Assembly: GCA_903907995.1 (NCBI GenBank)
Contig: CAIVQH010000010.1
Location: 53,023 to 117,022, forward strand
Direction: 5' to 3'
DNA length: 64,000 nt
Source of the DNA: an uncultured Verrucomicrobiota bacterium
GTDB lineage: Bacteria > Verrucomicrobiota > Verrucomicrobiia > Limisphaerales > UBA9464
Positions within the stretch are counted from its first letter, which is position 1. Each line of letters begins with the position of its first letter. A program made the position numbers and the translations under genes. This document shows positions 9,087 to 17,918 of this stretch, piece after piece. Under the pieces are notes generated by a model, which was not told the origin of the DNA, did not search any database, and worked only from the letters and a program-made list of their open reading frames with translations.

Positions 9087-11744
9087 ATGCCCCGTCCCCG
9101 TTCAGCGGGATTCCGGACCGGCCAGCCGTCGCGCCTTGCGGCAGTGGCCGGCCTGCTGTTTTCCGCGTGGCCGGTCCTGGCCGGCGGATCGCTGCAGGTG
9201 CTGCCCGCGACGATTGAACTGCGCGGGGCGGACGACGCTCATGGGCTCTTGGCGAGCCTGGCCAGTTCGGATCACTCGGAAGACGTCACTCGGAGGAGCA
9301 CCTATCTTTCCACCGACGCGAAGATCCTCACCGTGGACACCAACGGGGTGGTGCGACCGGTCAGTGATGGTGCGGCCGCCGTGCTGACGATGTACGCCGG
9401 CGAGACCAACCGCGTCGCCGTGACGGTGCGCGACGCCCAGACGCAGTTCACGCCGTCGTTCCGGCAGGACATCGAGCCGTTGCTCACCCGGGCCGGCTGC
9501 AACATGGGGGCCTGCCACGGCAAGCTTGCCGGGCAAAACGGTTTCAAACTTTCGCTGCGCGGTTACGCGCCGGAACTGGATTTCGGCTGGCTTACCGACG
9601 ACGTCGGCGCCCGGCGCATCAACCCGGCCGTGCCGGAGGAGTCGTTGCTCGTCACCAAGCCGCTCGGGACCATTCCGCATGAGGGCAAAGTTCGTTTCGC
9701 CGAAGGCTCACGCTATCACCGCACGCTCGTGGAGTGGATTGCTGCCCGCGCGCCTGGCCCGCAGGCCGCCGATGCGGAGGCCGACGCCTCCAAACTGGAG
9801 ATCCTGCCGGGCGACCGGACGCTTCGTCCCGGCGACACCCAGCAACTGCTCGCCCGGGCGCAATGGCCCGACGGACACACCCGCGACGTCACCTGGCTGG
9901 CGCAGTTTTTCTCCAACGACGAGACAACAGTGACAGTCACGCCTGATGGTCTGGTGAAGGCCATCCGTCCCGGTGCGACTTCGGTGCGGGCGCATTTCCA
10001 GGGGCAGGTCGAGGTTGTCCGAATCACGATTCCGGCCACCAATGTCATCGAGGACTGGAAGTTCGCCCGCGGCCAGAACGCGGTGGATGAACCGGTCTTC
10101 GCCCGTCTCAAAGCCCTGCGCATCCCGCCGTCGCCACGCTGCGACGATGCCACCTTCCTGCGCCGCGCGATGCTGGACACGCTCGGCACGCTGCCGACTT
10201 CGGACGAGGTCCGTGACTTCCTCGGGAATCCGGCCAAGGACAAGCGCGCGAAGCTGGTCGAGGCGCTGTTGCAGCGGCCGGAGTTCGCGGACTACTGGAC
10301 GCTCCAGCTCGCCGACCTGTTCCAGAACCGCAAGGAGCGCGACCACGATGTGCGCGGCGCGAAGAACGTCCGCGCCTTCCACAGCTGGTTGCACGACCAG
10401 GTCGCGGCGAACCGTCCGTGGGATGCGCTGGTGCGCGATGTGCTCACGGCGAGCGGCAATTCGGTGAGCACGCCGCAGATCGGCTACTACACCTATCTGG
10501 TCGGCGAGAAGAACCCGACCGAGAGCGAGGTCACCGATGCGGTGGCGCAGGCTTTCCTCGGCACGCGCATCGGCTGCGCCCGTTGCCACAATCATCCGCT
10601 CGAAAAATATACGCAGGATGACTTCTACCACTTCGCCGCGTTCTTCGACCGGCTGACCCTCGACCGCAAGGAACCTGCGGCTGGCGCGACGACACTGTTC
10701 GCGGTCAGCCACGACGAGCACGAGCGACAGCAGCGGCTCGATGAGTCGGAGAAGAAGTTGAAGGACGCCGAAGCGAAGCTGCTGCAAGCCGAGGCCAAGG
10801 ACACCGAGGCGGCCACGAAGGAATTTGCCGACCGCAAACACGAATATGCGGACCGGAAGCGCGAGCTGACCGAGGCACAGGCTCGTCAGCCGCATGCGTG
10901 GCAGCCACGCACGCATCGCGATGTGGAGGCACGTCCGCTCGACCGTCACGCGATGGACTTTTCCGGCGGGGCCGATCCGCGCGCCGCGCTGGCCGGCTGG
11001 ATCACCTCGACGAACAACGCCTACTTCTCCGGCGCGATGGTCAACCGGCTGTGGAAGCACTTCCTCGGCACCGGCCTCGTCGAGCCGGTGGATGACCTGC
11101 GCGCGAGCAATCCGCCATCGAATCCCGAGCTGTGGGCGTTGCTGAAGCGCGAGTTTGTCGCCGGCGGCTACGACCTGCGCCACGTCATGCGGCTCATCCT
11201 CAATTCGCGCACCTACCAGCTCAGCTCCGGCACGCTGCCGGGCAACGAGACGGAGACACGCTTCTACTCGCACTATTACGCGCGCCGGCTGCCGGCCGAG
11301 GTGATGGCCGACGCGGTAAGCTCGGCCACGGGCGTGCCGGACCGCTTCGAAGGCTTCCCGCTCGGCCTGCGCGCGGTGCAGCTCCCCGAGCCGACGACCA
11401 CGAGCTACTTCCTCTCGCTCTTCGGCCGCAGCGAGCGCGTGACCGCGTGCGCCTGCGAGCGCAGCGGGGCCGTCACGCTGCCGCAGCTCCTGCACCTGCA
11501 GAACGGCGAGGAGATGACCAAGAAGGTCCGGTCGCGGGATGGCCGGCTGAGCGAATTGCTGAGGCATGATCCGGCCACGCCGCAGGTCATCGAGGAGCTT
11601 TACCTCACCGCGCTGAACCGGTCCCCCACGGCGGCCGAGACGAAGCGGCTGCTCACCGCGCTCGGCGAGGCGAAACCCGAGGAGGCGCTGCCGGATCTGT
11701 TCTGGGCGCTGCTGAACACGAAGGAGTTTGCGTTCAACCACTGA
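9087..11744 (+). CDS. DUF1549/DUF1553 planctomycete-type cytochrome-domain protein
   Basis: 885 aa from the ATG at 9087; a TTG at 9045 is also in frame. After a signal-like hydrophobic stretch (residues 17-32) comes an Ig-like (BIG_2-type) segment. Next is a PSCyt1-like region with CNMGACHG (Cys138, Cys143, His144), another Ig-like segment, then DUF1549 (from about residue 340) with the heme c motif CARCH at 497-501, a coiled-coil-like Glu/Lys stretch, and DUF1553 to the end. These proteins are abundant in Planctomycetes and Verrucomicrobia, exported, and almost always beside a DUF1501 gene, as here. Their biochemical role is not established; redox involvement is inferred from the heme motif. 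It is the first gene of a four-gene run and overlaps the next by one base. Confidence 0.9.
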   Translation: MPRPRSAGFRTGQPSRLAAVAGLLFSAWPVLAGGSLQVLPATIELRGADDAHGLLASLASSDHSEDVTRRSTYLSTDAKILTVDTNGVVRPVSDGAAAVLTMYAGETNRVAVTVRDAQTQFTPSFRQDIEPLLTRAGCNMGACHGKLAGQNGFKLSLRGYAPELDFGWLTDDVGARRINPAVPEESLLVTKPLGTIPHEGKVRFAEGSRYHRTLVEWIAARAPGPQAADAEADASKLEILPGDRTLRPGDTQQLLARAQWPDGHTRDVTWLAQFFSNDETTVTVTPDGLVKAIRPGATSVRAHFQGQVEVVRITIPATNVIEDWKFARGQNAVDEPVFARLKALRIPPSPRCDDATFLRRAMLDTLGTLPTSDEVRDFLGNPAKDKRAKLVEALLQRPEFADYWTLQLADLFQNRKERDHDVRGAKNVRAFHSWLHDQVAANRPWDALVRDVLTASGNSVSTPQIGYYTYLVGEKNPTESEVTDAVAQAFLGTRIGCARCHNHPLEKYTQDDFYHFAAFFDRLTLDRKEPAAGATTLFAVSHDEHERQQRLDESEKKLKDAEAKLLQAEAKDTEAATKEFADRKHEYADRKRELTEAQARQPHAWQPRTHRDVEARPLDRHAMDFSGGADPRAALAGWITSTNNAYFSGAMVNRLWKHFLGTGLVEPVDDLRASNPPSNPELWALLKREFVAGGYDLRHVMRLILNSRTYQLSSGTLPGNETETRFYSHYYARRLPAEVMADAVSSATGVPDRFEGFPLGLRAVQLPEPTTTSYFLSLFGRSERVTACACERSGAVTLPQLLHLQNGEEMTKKVRSRDGRLSELLRHDPATPQVIEELYLTALNRSPTAAETKRLLTALGEAKPEEALPDLFWALLNTKEFAFNH

Positions 11745-12031
11745 TGAATATGATCTGTCCGAAATGCAAAGTTCGGTTTGGTGTCGGCTCGGAGTCGCCG
11801 AGGCTCTTTTTCATCATGGCCTTAGTTCTGGTTTGCGGCGGCGGTCTTTTTGCAGGGTTTGGCCGGTGGGGTTTGATGGGGCTCTTCTTGGTGGTTGCCG
11901 TGATTTCAGTATGTGCCGCGTTAGTAAATACGATTGACCGCTGCTCTCGGGGTCCGGATGGCAGATCGTTAAATGGTAAAGCATGTCCTAGTTGTGGCTG
12001 GATCAGTAAGATTTGGCCGTGGTCCGGTTAG
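11744..12031 (+). CDS. Small membrane protein with two CxxC zinc-ribbon halves
   Basis: 95 aa. The start codon overlaps the preceding stop (TGATG), suggesting translational coupling. The N-terminus has CPKC (Cys5, Cys8) and the C-terminus CPSC (Cys81, Cys84). Between them are two hydrophobic stretches, about residues 22-37 and 44-60, that fit membrane helices. The two CxxC knuckles could together bind one zinc ion on the cytoplasmic side of a helical hairpin. The gene is visibly richer in A and T and uses codons such as TTA and AAA more than its neighbours, a possible sign of recent arrival. The family was not recognised. Its place between the DUF1549/1553 and DUF1501 genes is unusual, as those two are normally adjacent. 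Confidence 0.6.
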   Translation: MNMICPKCKVRFGVGSESPRLFFIMALVLVCGGGLFAGFGRWGLMGLFLVVAVISVCAALVNTIDRCSRGPDGRSLNGKACPSCGWISKIWPWSG

Positions 12032-12063
12032 GCGAGATTTCAACCCTTCAATCACAGACCGTT

Positions 12064-13407
12064 ATGCTCGACATCTCCCTTTCCGACCGGCGCTCCAAGC
12101 TGTGCAGCGGTGTGACCCGGCGCGATTTCATCCGGGTCGGCACCCTCGCTCCGCTGGGGCTTTCGCTGGCCAACCTGCTGTCGTGGGAGAAGGCCATGGC
12201 TGCGACTGGCGCTACCGCTTCACTGAACGCTCCGCGCGCCAAGTCCGTGCTGCTGGTCTATCTCGGTGGCGGCCTGTCGCATCACGACACTTTTGACCTG
12301 AAGCCCGGTGCGGTGGAGGAGATCCGCGGCAAGTACACCGAGATTCCGACCAACGTCACCGGCCTCAAGGTCGGCAACCTGCTGCCGCTGATGGCGAAAA
12401 CGATGGACAAGGTCTGCCTCGTCCGCTCCGGTACGCACGAGAACGACCACCACGAGACCGCCACCAATTGGGTGCTCTCGGGCAAGTTCGGCTCGCCCTT
12501 CGGCGATCATCCGGCGATGGGCGCCGTGGTGGCGCACGAGACGGGCTTCGCGGGCAAAGTGCCGCCCTACGTCGCGGTGCCGAAGAACCCGTCGTTCACC
12601 TGGGAACTCGGCAAGAGCGCCTGGTTGGGCGGGCGCTACGAGTCCTTCAAGGCCGGTGACCCGAACGCCGCCGACTGGAAGGTGCGCGATCTCGCGTGTC
12701 CCGCGCAGGTGACGCCCGCCGTGCTCGAACGCCGGCGCACGCTGCTGCAGGCCGTGGACACGCTGTCCGCGCACATCAAGGGCAACGACCAGATGGCGAC
12801 CTACGACGAGTTCGCGCAGAAGGCCGCTGACATGGTCCTTTCGCCCGAGGCGCAGAACGCCTTCGCCATCGAGAAGGAGGGAACGAAGCTGCGCGACACC
12901 TACGGTCACCATGAGTTCGGTCAGAGCTGCCTGCTTGCCCGGCGACTGGTGGAGAGCGGCGTGCGCTTTGTGACGGTAAACTTCGGCGGCTGGGATCATC
13001 ACGCGAAGATCTTCGACAACCTCGACAAGAAGCTGCCGGTGCTCGACCAGGGCCTGAGCGCCCTGATCAACGACATGCACGAGCGCGGCTCGCTCAAGGA
13101 CACCCTCATCCTCGTGATGGGCGAGTTCGGCCGGACGCCAAAGGTGAACAAAGACGCGGGTCGCGACCATTGGGGCCGTGCCGGATCGCTCCTCTTCGCC
13201 GGGGCCGGTGTGCGCGGCGGCAAGGTCATCGGTGCGAGCGACAAGGATGGTGCCTTCGTCACCGACCGGCCGGTACGCCCACCCGACGTGTGCTGCACGG
13301 TCTATGAGGCTTTGGGAATTGATCCGCGAAAAACCATCATCACCCCCGAGGGCCGGCCAACCAGCGTCTTGGACGAGGGTGCCGCAGTGAACGAGCTGTA
13401 CGTCTGA
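12064..13407 (+). CDS. DUF1501 family protein, Tat-exported
   Basis: 447 aa from the ATG at 12064 (a TTG at 12013 is in frame but adds nothing recognisable). The twin-arginine motif TRRDFIRVG is at residues 18-26, followed by a hydrophobic stretch. The body has the DUF1501 hallmarks: VLLVYLGGGLSHHDTFDLKP, the HENDHHETATNW segment, the GGWDHH motif in NFGGWDHHAKIFDNLD, and GEFGRTPKVN...GRDHWG near the C-terminus. The family belongs to the alkaline phosphatase/sulfatase-like fold and is nearly always paired with a DUF1549/1553 protein, but its reaction has not been established. The Tat signal fits folding with a metal in the cytoplasm before export. The next gene starts 6 nt after its stop. Confidence 0.9.
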   Translation: MLDISLSDRRSKLCSGVTRRDFIRVGTLAPLGLSLANLLSWEKAMAATGATASLNAPRAKSVLLVYLGGGLSHHDTFDLKPGAVEEIRGKYTEIPTNVTGLKVGNLLPLMAKTMDKVCLVRSGTHENDHHETATNWVLSGKFGSPFGDHPAMGAVVAHETGFAGKVPPYVAVPKNPSFTWELGKSAWLGGRYESFKAGDPNAADWKVRDLACPAQVTPAVLERRRTLLQAVDTLSAHIKGNDQMATYDEFAQKAADMVLSPEAQNAFAIEKEGTKLRDTYGHHEFGQSCLLARRLVESGVRFVTVNFGGWDHHAKIFDNLDKKLPVLDQGLSALINDMHERGSLKDTLILVMGEFGRTPKVNKDAGRDHWGRAGSLLFAGAGVRGGKVIGASDKDGAFVTDRPVRPPDVCCTVYEALGIDPRKTIITPEGRPTSVLDEGAAVNELYV

Positions 13408-13413
13408 ATTCTG

Positions 13414-14223
13414 ATGGTCCAAAGCAAGATGAGATATCTGTCCGTCCCCATCCTTGGTGTCTTCGCGTCTTTGCTGTTCTTTCTCCCCAGTTCCGCCGAG
13501 GACAAAAAGCCGGAGGAGAAAAAGCCCGTGCCGCCGAAGATCGCGATCCTGCTGCCCTTGGGTGTCGAGACCGGTTCGCCCCAGAAGCTCACGCTGCGCG
13601 GGCAGAACCTGACCAATTCGCCGGCGGTGAAGTTCACCGGCCTGGCCAACCCGCCCGAGATCAAGATCACCGAGACCGGTGAGGCCAAGAAGATCGAGGG
13701 TTTCGACGCCAATCGTGTGGGTGACCAGCGGCTGGAACTCGAATTCACGCTCCCGGCGGAAACGCCCGGCGGCACCAATGTCGCCCTGGTCGTGACCACG
13801 CCGGTGGGCGAGTCGAAGCCGTTTCCGGTCTTTATCGCACCGGCTGGCCAGATTGTCGGCGAGCTGGAGCCAAATAATGGCTTCCGGGATGCCGTGGTGC
13901 AGAAGCCGGGGCGAACCATCCGCGGCGCACTCGAAGCAGCGACGGATGTGGATGTGTTCCGTTACGGGCTGAAAGCCGGTCAGACGCTCCGCGCCGAGGT
14001 CCTGGCCGAACGACTGGGTGCCACCCTGGATGCCTCGCTCACGCTCTACGACGACAAGGGCCGCATTCTGAAAACCAATGACGACGGTCCCGGGTTGGGA
14101 CGGGATTCGCTGCTCGAGTTCAAGGTGCCGACTGATGGCGACTATCTGCTTGCCATCAGCGGGGTTACGGAAAAAGGCGGCCCCACCAGCGTCTATCTCC
14201 TGGCGGTGACGGCGACTCCCTGA
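13414..14223 (+). CDS. Exported protein with PPC (pre-peptidase C-terminal) domain
   Basis: 269 aa; the ATG at 13429 gives a neater signal peptide (MRYLSVPILGVFASLLFFL then SSAED). After a charged Lys/Glu/Pro linker there is an Ig-like domain (about residues 35-140, with LTLRGQNLTNSPAVKFTG), then a PPC-type beta-sandwich beginning GELEPNNGFRDA and running through DVDVFRYGLKAGQTLRAEVL, LYDDKGRIL and TDGDYLLAISG. PPC domains are secreted binding or stability modules. In PVC bacteria proteins of this build commonly follow DUF1501 genes, so it is probably the last gene of this operon and may act with the two large exported partners. No catalytic motif is visible. Confidence 0.75.
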   Translation: MVQSKMRYLSVPILGVFASLLFFLPSSAEDKKPEEKKPVPPKIAILLPLGVETGSPQKLTLRGQNLTNSPAVKFTGLANPPEIKITETGEAKKIEGFDANRVGDQRLELEFTLPAETPGGTNVALVVTTPVGESKPFPVFIAPAGQIVGELEPNNGFRDAVVQKPGRTIRGALEAATDVDVFRYGLKAGQTLRAEVLAERLGATLDASLTLYDDKGRILKTNDDGPGLGRDSLLEFKVPTDGDYLLAISGVTEKGGPTSVYLLAVTATP

Positions 14224-14394
14224 CGCCAGCTCACGGACAAAAAGTGCGTGGCTTTTCAAGAGCGGCGGGCTCTGATGGGTTCCCACCATGGCACGACCGT
14301 TGCGTTGCTCGCATTTGTACGCTGCGCCTCGTCAAATCCGGCGCATTTAAGTCATTAAGATCAGTCGCGCTGTCGTGCTTTCAACAACCTGTTC

Positions 14395-16779
14395 ATGAAA
14401 AACCACCAACTCATCGTTGCGGCCGCCTGTGCCGCCGCCATCGGCGCCCGTTTTTCCGGGCATGCCGAATCCACCACCAACGCGCCCAGCGTGATGGAAA
14501 AAACGGTCATCGAAGGCATTCCGCTCGAGGAAACCGTCGTGCCCACGGCCCGGCCGTTCAACTCGGTGTACGGGACCGACCGCAGTATCATCGACACCCC
14601 CCGCAGTGTGACGATCATCTCGCGGGAGCAGATGGATGCGATCAGCATCCATGACGTGCGCGAGTTCTCGAAGCTGACCTCGAGTTCCTACACCCGGTCG
14701 AATTTCGGCGCCCCGACCACACCGGACATCCGCACCCAGTATGCGGACACCTTCATCAACGGTTCGCGGGTGGGCATGAGCTCCAACGGCAACGGCCTGC
14801 CGGTGAACTTTAACTCCGTTGAGTCCGTGAACATCGTCAAAGGCCCGGCCGGTGTCGTTTACGGCCCGAGCCAGTATGTGGGCGGCTACGTTGACCTCAT
14901 CACCAAGCGGCCGTTCTTCGACGGCTTCCATGGTGAGGTCACTGCCGAGGTCGGCATGTACGACCAGTATCGCTGGGGGCTCGATTTCGGCGGACCCATC
15001 TCCAAGACGCTTGCCTACCGCGTGAGCTATGCGGGCGAGGAATCCGGCAGCTACTACTACGACGGCTACAAACACACGCAGGCCGGCTATGCGGCGCTCG
15101 AATGGACGCCGAACGACAAGTACGACCTGTTCGTGGACGGGGAATTTTTCCGCGCGGACTACACCGAGAACTTCGGCATCAACCGTCCCACCCAGGCCCT
15201 GATCGACCACGGCCAGTATCAGACCGGCGTGAACGACAACCCGGCCCCGGCGGCGGGTTATCCGCAGTATTTTGATGCCAGCGGGAATCCGCTGGGCTTC
15301 GGCGTCGGCCCCGGTGGCAGCACCGCGGTCGGCGTGGTCAGCGGGGTGCCCGCACCGCAATCGGACCCGCAGAATTCCCGCTGGGTCGTGTCCGGCTTTC
15401 CTTACATCAATCACATCGCGCTGGGGCCGGTCGTCACGATCGACCGCCGCCTGCGGCTGCCGACCGACGGATCGGACGGCACCAGCGTCAACCTGCAGGC
15501 CATCCAGACCCTGCGGATCAGCGACGACACGCAGATCGTCAACAGCACCTTCGGCCGGTATGTGCGGCGCGAAACGCTCAGCCCGTATTATTACTCCGAG
15601 ATCATCGATCCGAGCTGGGAGCTGGAAAACCGCACCGAGCTGCGCCTGACCCGGGATAACCACTCGATCAACACCGGCATCGACTTCAAGTATCAGGATG
15701 TCCGCGCCTTCAACGACTTCTACAGCGAGCCGGCCAACGTCTGGGATCTCACCAGGGACCGGAGCTTCATCAACATCTATAACGCGGCCTATTTCCCCAG
15801 CCAGTTCACCTCGGTGCCGGTGCCGGGCTGGCCGGGCCGTTACTACACGCCGAACAACGGCGATTCCGGGGAGTCGCACACGGTGGACGCCGCGCTGTTC
15901 TACCAGCACGACTGGAAGGTCACGGACAAGTTCTCCGCGCTGTTCGGCGCACGCGGTGACATGCTGAGCATCGACTACAAGGATCCGGCCGGCTTCCTGC
16001 CCGGCGACTCGGTGACCGTGGTCCTGCCCAATGTGAATACCAGCCTGATATACAAGTGGCAGCCGGACCTCTCGAGTTACTTCACCTACAACTGGTCCGA
16101 GAATCCGGTCGGTTCCGTTGGAAACGGCGGCGGGTACACCACGGCGGGCAACGCCAACTTCTCGAACGCCAACCTGCGCAACGAGGCCACCCTCTACGAG
16201 GTAGGTTCCAAGTGGAGCCTGCTGGGCAACCGCCTGTTCCTGAACGCGGCCCTGTACAAGCAGTTCCGGGATGACCTGCAGCAGGACCGTTCGACGGTGA
16301 CGTTTGACACCCAGGGCATCGAGTTCGAGGTCAACTACCAGCCGAACCGCAACTTCTACGCGACTCTGGGCTACAGCTACACGGACGCCCGGGTGAACGC
16401 GCCGCAGTTCGAAGTGGGCAACACCTCGCTCACACCCGCCGCCTCCCTGACCGGGGACAGTTTCCGCCGGCAGGGGGTTCCGACCCACCTGCTCAACGCC
16501 CTGGTCAGCTACAAGTTCGACAACGGCCTTGGCGCGAGCGCCAACGTGGTGTTCACCAGCGAGATCAACAACAACGTCGAGGGCACCCTGGTCATCCCCG
16601 CCCAATACACTCTCGACCTGAGTGTCTTCTATCAGCACAAGCGCTTCGAGGCCCGCCTGTCCGCGCTCAATGTGACGGATCAGAAAAACTGGAGCGCGCC
16701 CAACGCGGTCTATGGCAACGAATCCATCATCGCCGACCTGCCGTTCCGGATCGAAGGGCGCGTGACGCTGAAGTTCTAA
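14395..16779 (+). CDS. TonB-dependent outer membrane receptor
   Basis: 794 aa. A signal peptide (residues 1 to about 25) is followed by a plug domain: IDTPRSVTIISREQMDA, then the typical VESVNIVKGPAGVVYGPSQY at about residues 141-160 and VDLITKRP. The remaining 600 residues alternate aromatic strands and end in Phe (RVTLKF), as expected for a 22-strand barrel. The plug resembles siderophore-type receptors. However, the next two genes on the strand encode exported purine-nucleoside proteins, so nucleosides or nucleic-acid fragments are an alternative substrate. No TonB, ExbB or ExbD gene is in the window. A strong terminator-like hairpin lies 55 nt after the stop. Confidence 0.92.
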   Translation: MKNHQLIVAAACAAAIGARFSGHAESTTNAPSVMEKTVIEGIPLEETVVPTARPFNSVYGTDRSIIDTPRSVTIISREQMDAISIHDVREFSKLTSSSYTRSNFGAPTTPDIRTQYADTFINGSRVGMSSNGNGLPVNFNSVESVNIVKGPAGVVYGPSQYVGGYVDLITKRPFFDGFHGEVTAEVGMYDQYRWGLDFGGPISKTLAYRVSYAGEESGSYYYDGYKHTQAGYAALEWTPNDKYDLFVDGEFFRADYTENFGINRPTQALIDHGQYQTGVNDNPAPAAGYPQYFDASGNPLGFGVGPGGSTAVGVVSGVPAPQSDPQNSRWVVSGFPYINHIALGPVVTIDRRLRLPTDGSDGTSVNLQAIQTLRISDDTQIVNSTFGRYVRRETLSPYYYSEIIDPSWELENRTELRLTRDNHSINTGIDFKYQDVRAFNDFYSEPANVWDLTRDRSFINIYNAAYFPSQFTSVPVPGWPGRYYTPNNGDSGESHTVDAALFYQHDWKVTDKFSALFGARGDMLSIDYKDPAGFLPGDSVTVVLPNVNTSLIYKWQPDLSSYFTYNWSENPVGSVGNGGGYTTAGNANFSNANLRNEATLYEVGSKWSLLGNRLFLNAALYKQFRDDLQQDRSTVTFDTQGIEFEVNYQPNRNFYATLGYSYTDARVNAPQFEVGNTSLTPAASLTGDSFRRQGVPTHLLNALVSYKFDNGLGASANVVFTSEINNNVEGTLVIPAQYTLDLSVFYQHKRFEARLSALNVTDQKNWSAPNAVYGNESIIADLPFRIEGRVTLKF

Positions 16780-16833
16780 AAACCATTTCCGGTCCGCCTC
16801 CTGCCTGACCGGGCAACCAAAACTGAACCCCGA

Positions 16834-16877
16834 CACGGCCGTCGCTGGCTCCAAACCCGGCGGCGGCCGTGCTTTTT
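16834..16877 (+). terminator. Intrinsic terminator or attenuator between the receptor and NUP genes
   Basis: The 8-bp stem CACGGCCG (16834-16841) / CGGCCGTG (16864-16871) is extended inward by further GC pairs and followed by CTTTTTCCC. The next gene starts at 16884, only seven nt later, so the hairpin also covers the expected ribosome-binding region. Confidence 0.6.
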
Positions 16878-16883
16878 CCCAAC

Positions 16884-17918
16884 ATGAAACTGACGTCGCT
16901 CCTGACTCTCCTCCCGCTCCTGATGGGTGCGACCGCCCATGCCGCCGAACCCATCCGCCCCAGGGTGCTCGTCGTCGCTACGTTTGAGATCGGGGCCGAC
17001 ACGGGCGACCGGCCCGGCGAATTCCAATTCTGGGCTGAGCGCGAGCACCTGACAAACTCGCTGGCCGTGCCGGGCGTGGATCATCCCCTGAGGTTCAACG
17101 ACGAGGGCGTCTATGGCGCGGTCAGCGGCACAACCGTCCGCTCCGCGTTGCAGATCATGGCGCTCGTGAACGATCCCCGCCTCGACCTGACGCACACCTA
17201 CTGGCTGGTCAACGGCATCGCTGGCGTGGACCCCGAAAATGCCAGCGTCGGCAGCGCCGCCTGGGCCCGCTGGGTGGTGGATGGCGACATCGCCTACGAG
17301 ATTGACTCGCGTGAGGCCCGGGCTGACTGGCCCTATGGCATTGTGCCCATTGGCGGCAAGCGGCCCAATGAGATTCCCGGCGACGCCACATGGGCGCCCA
17401 AGCCGATGGCGTGGAAGCTCAATCCTACGTTGGTGAACTGGGCCTACGCGTTGACGAAGGACGTTCCCCTGAAAGACACGCCCACGGCGCAGGCGCACCG
17501 CGCGAAGTTCAGCGCGTGGCCGGCCGCACAGGCGCCCGCGAAAGTGCTGCTCGGTGAAAGCCTTGGCTCCTGCCGCTACTGGCACGGCACCACCATGACC
17601 AAATGGGCCAATGACTGGACCAAGCTCCATACCCACGGCGAGGGTGACTTCGCGATGACCGACATGGAGGACCAGGGCATCGCCAATGCGCTCGACCGTC
17701 TTGGGAAGCTCGGCAAGGTGGACTTCCAGCGAGTACTGTTTCTGCGCACCGGCAGCAACTACTGCTGCCCGCATCCCGGTCAGACTTCTGCCGAAAGCAT
17801 GACCGAGGAATATGCCGGCAACCTGCCGGCACTCGAATCGGCCTATGCCGTCGGCAGCAAGGTCGTGCATGAGCTGGTGAAGGACTGGAACCGCTACGAA
17901 ACACAGACACCGAAATGA
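16884..17918 (+). CDS. Exported purine nucleoside permease (NUP) family protein
   Basis: 344 aa from the ATG at 16884, with signal peptide MKLTSLLTLLPLLMGATAHA. A GTG at 16869 lies inside the upstream hairpin and is less likely. The whole length matches the NUP family: VLVVATFEIGADTGDRPGEF, then HTYWLVNGIAGVDPENASVGSAAWARWVVDGD, and the C-terminal LFLRTGSNYCCPHPGQT. The family is named after a fungal nucleoside permease. This protein has no membrane helices after the signal, and the glycine-rich segment resembles the nucleoside phosphorylase fold, so a soluble nucleoside-binding or cleaving role is more plausible (inference). Its stop overlaps the adenosine deaminase start by four bases (ATGA), so the two are co-translated. 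Confidence 0.8.
   Translation: MKLTSLLTLLPLLMGATAHAAEPIRPRVLVVATFEIGADTGDRPGEFQFWAEREHLTNSLAVPGVDHPLRFNDEGVYGAVSGTTVRSALQIMALVNDPRLDLTHTYWLVNGIAGVDPENASVGSAAWARWVVDGDIAYEIDSREARADWPYGIVPIGGKRPNEIPGDATWAPKPMAWKLNPTLVNWAYALTKDVPLKDTPTAQAHRAKFSAWPAAQAPAKVLLGESLGSCRYWHGTTMTKWANDWTKLHTHGEGDFAMTDMEDQGIANALDRLGKLGKVDFQRVLFLRTGSNYCCPHPGQTSAESMTEEYAGNLPALESAYAVGSKVVHELVKDWNRYETQTPK

Noticed and set aside
9708..11741. 677-codon minus-strand open frame
   Set aside because: It is fully antisense to the DUF1549/1553 gene, rich in Arg/Ala/Gly/Val as expected of a mirror of GC-rich codons, and has no recognisable domain. The same applies to frames at 4377-5276, 6043-7416, 12220-14289, 14347-16854 and 48010-49197.
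14224..14394. Riboswitch before the TonB-dependent receptor
   Set aside because: A cobalamin-type leader was considered, but the gap is only 171 bp and no conserved box was seen.
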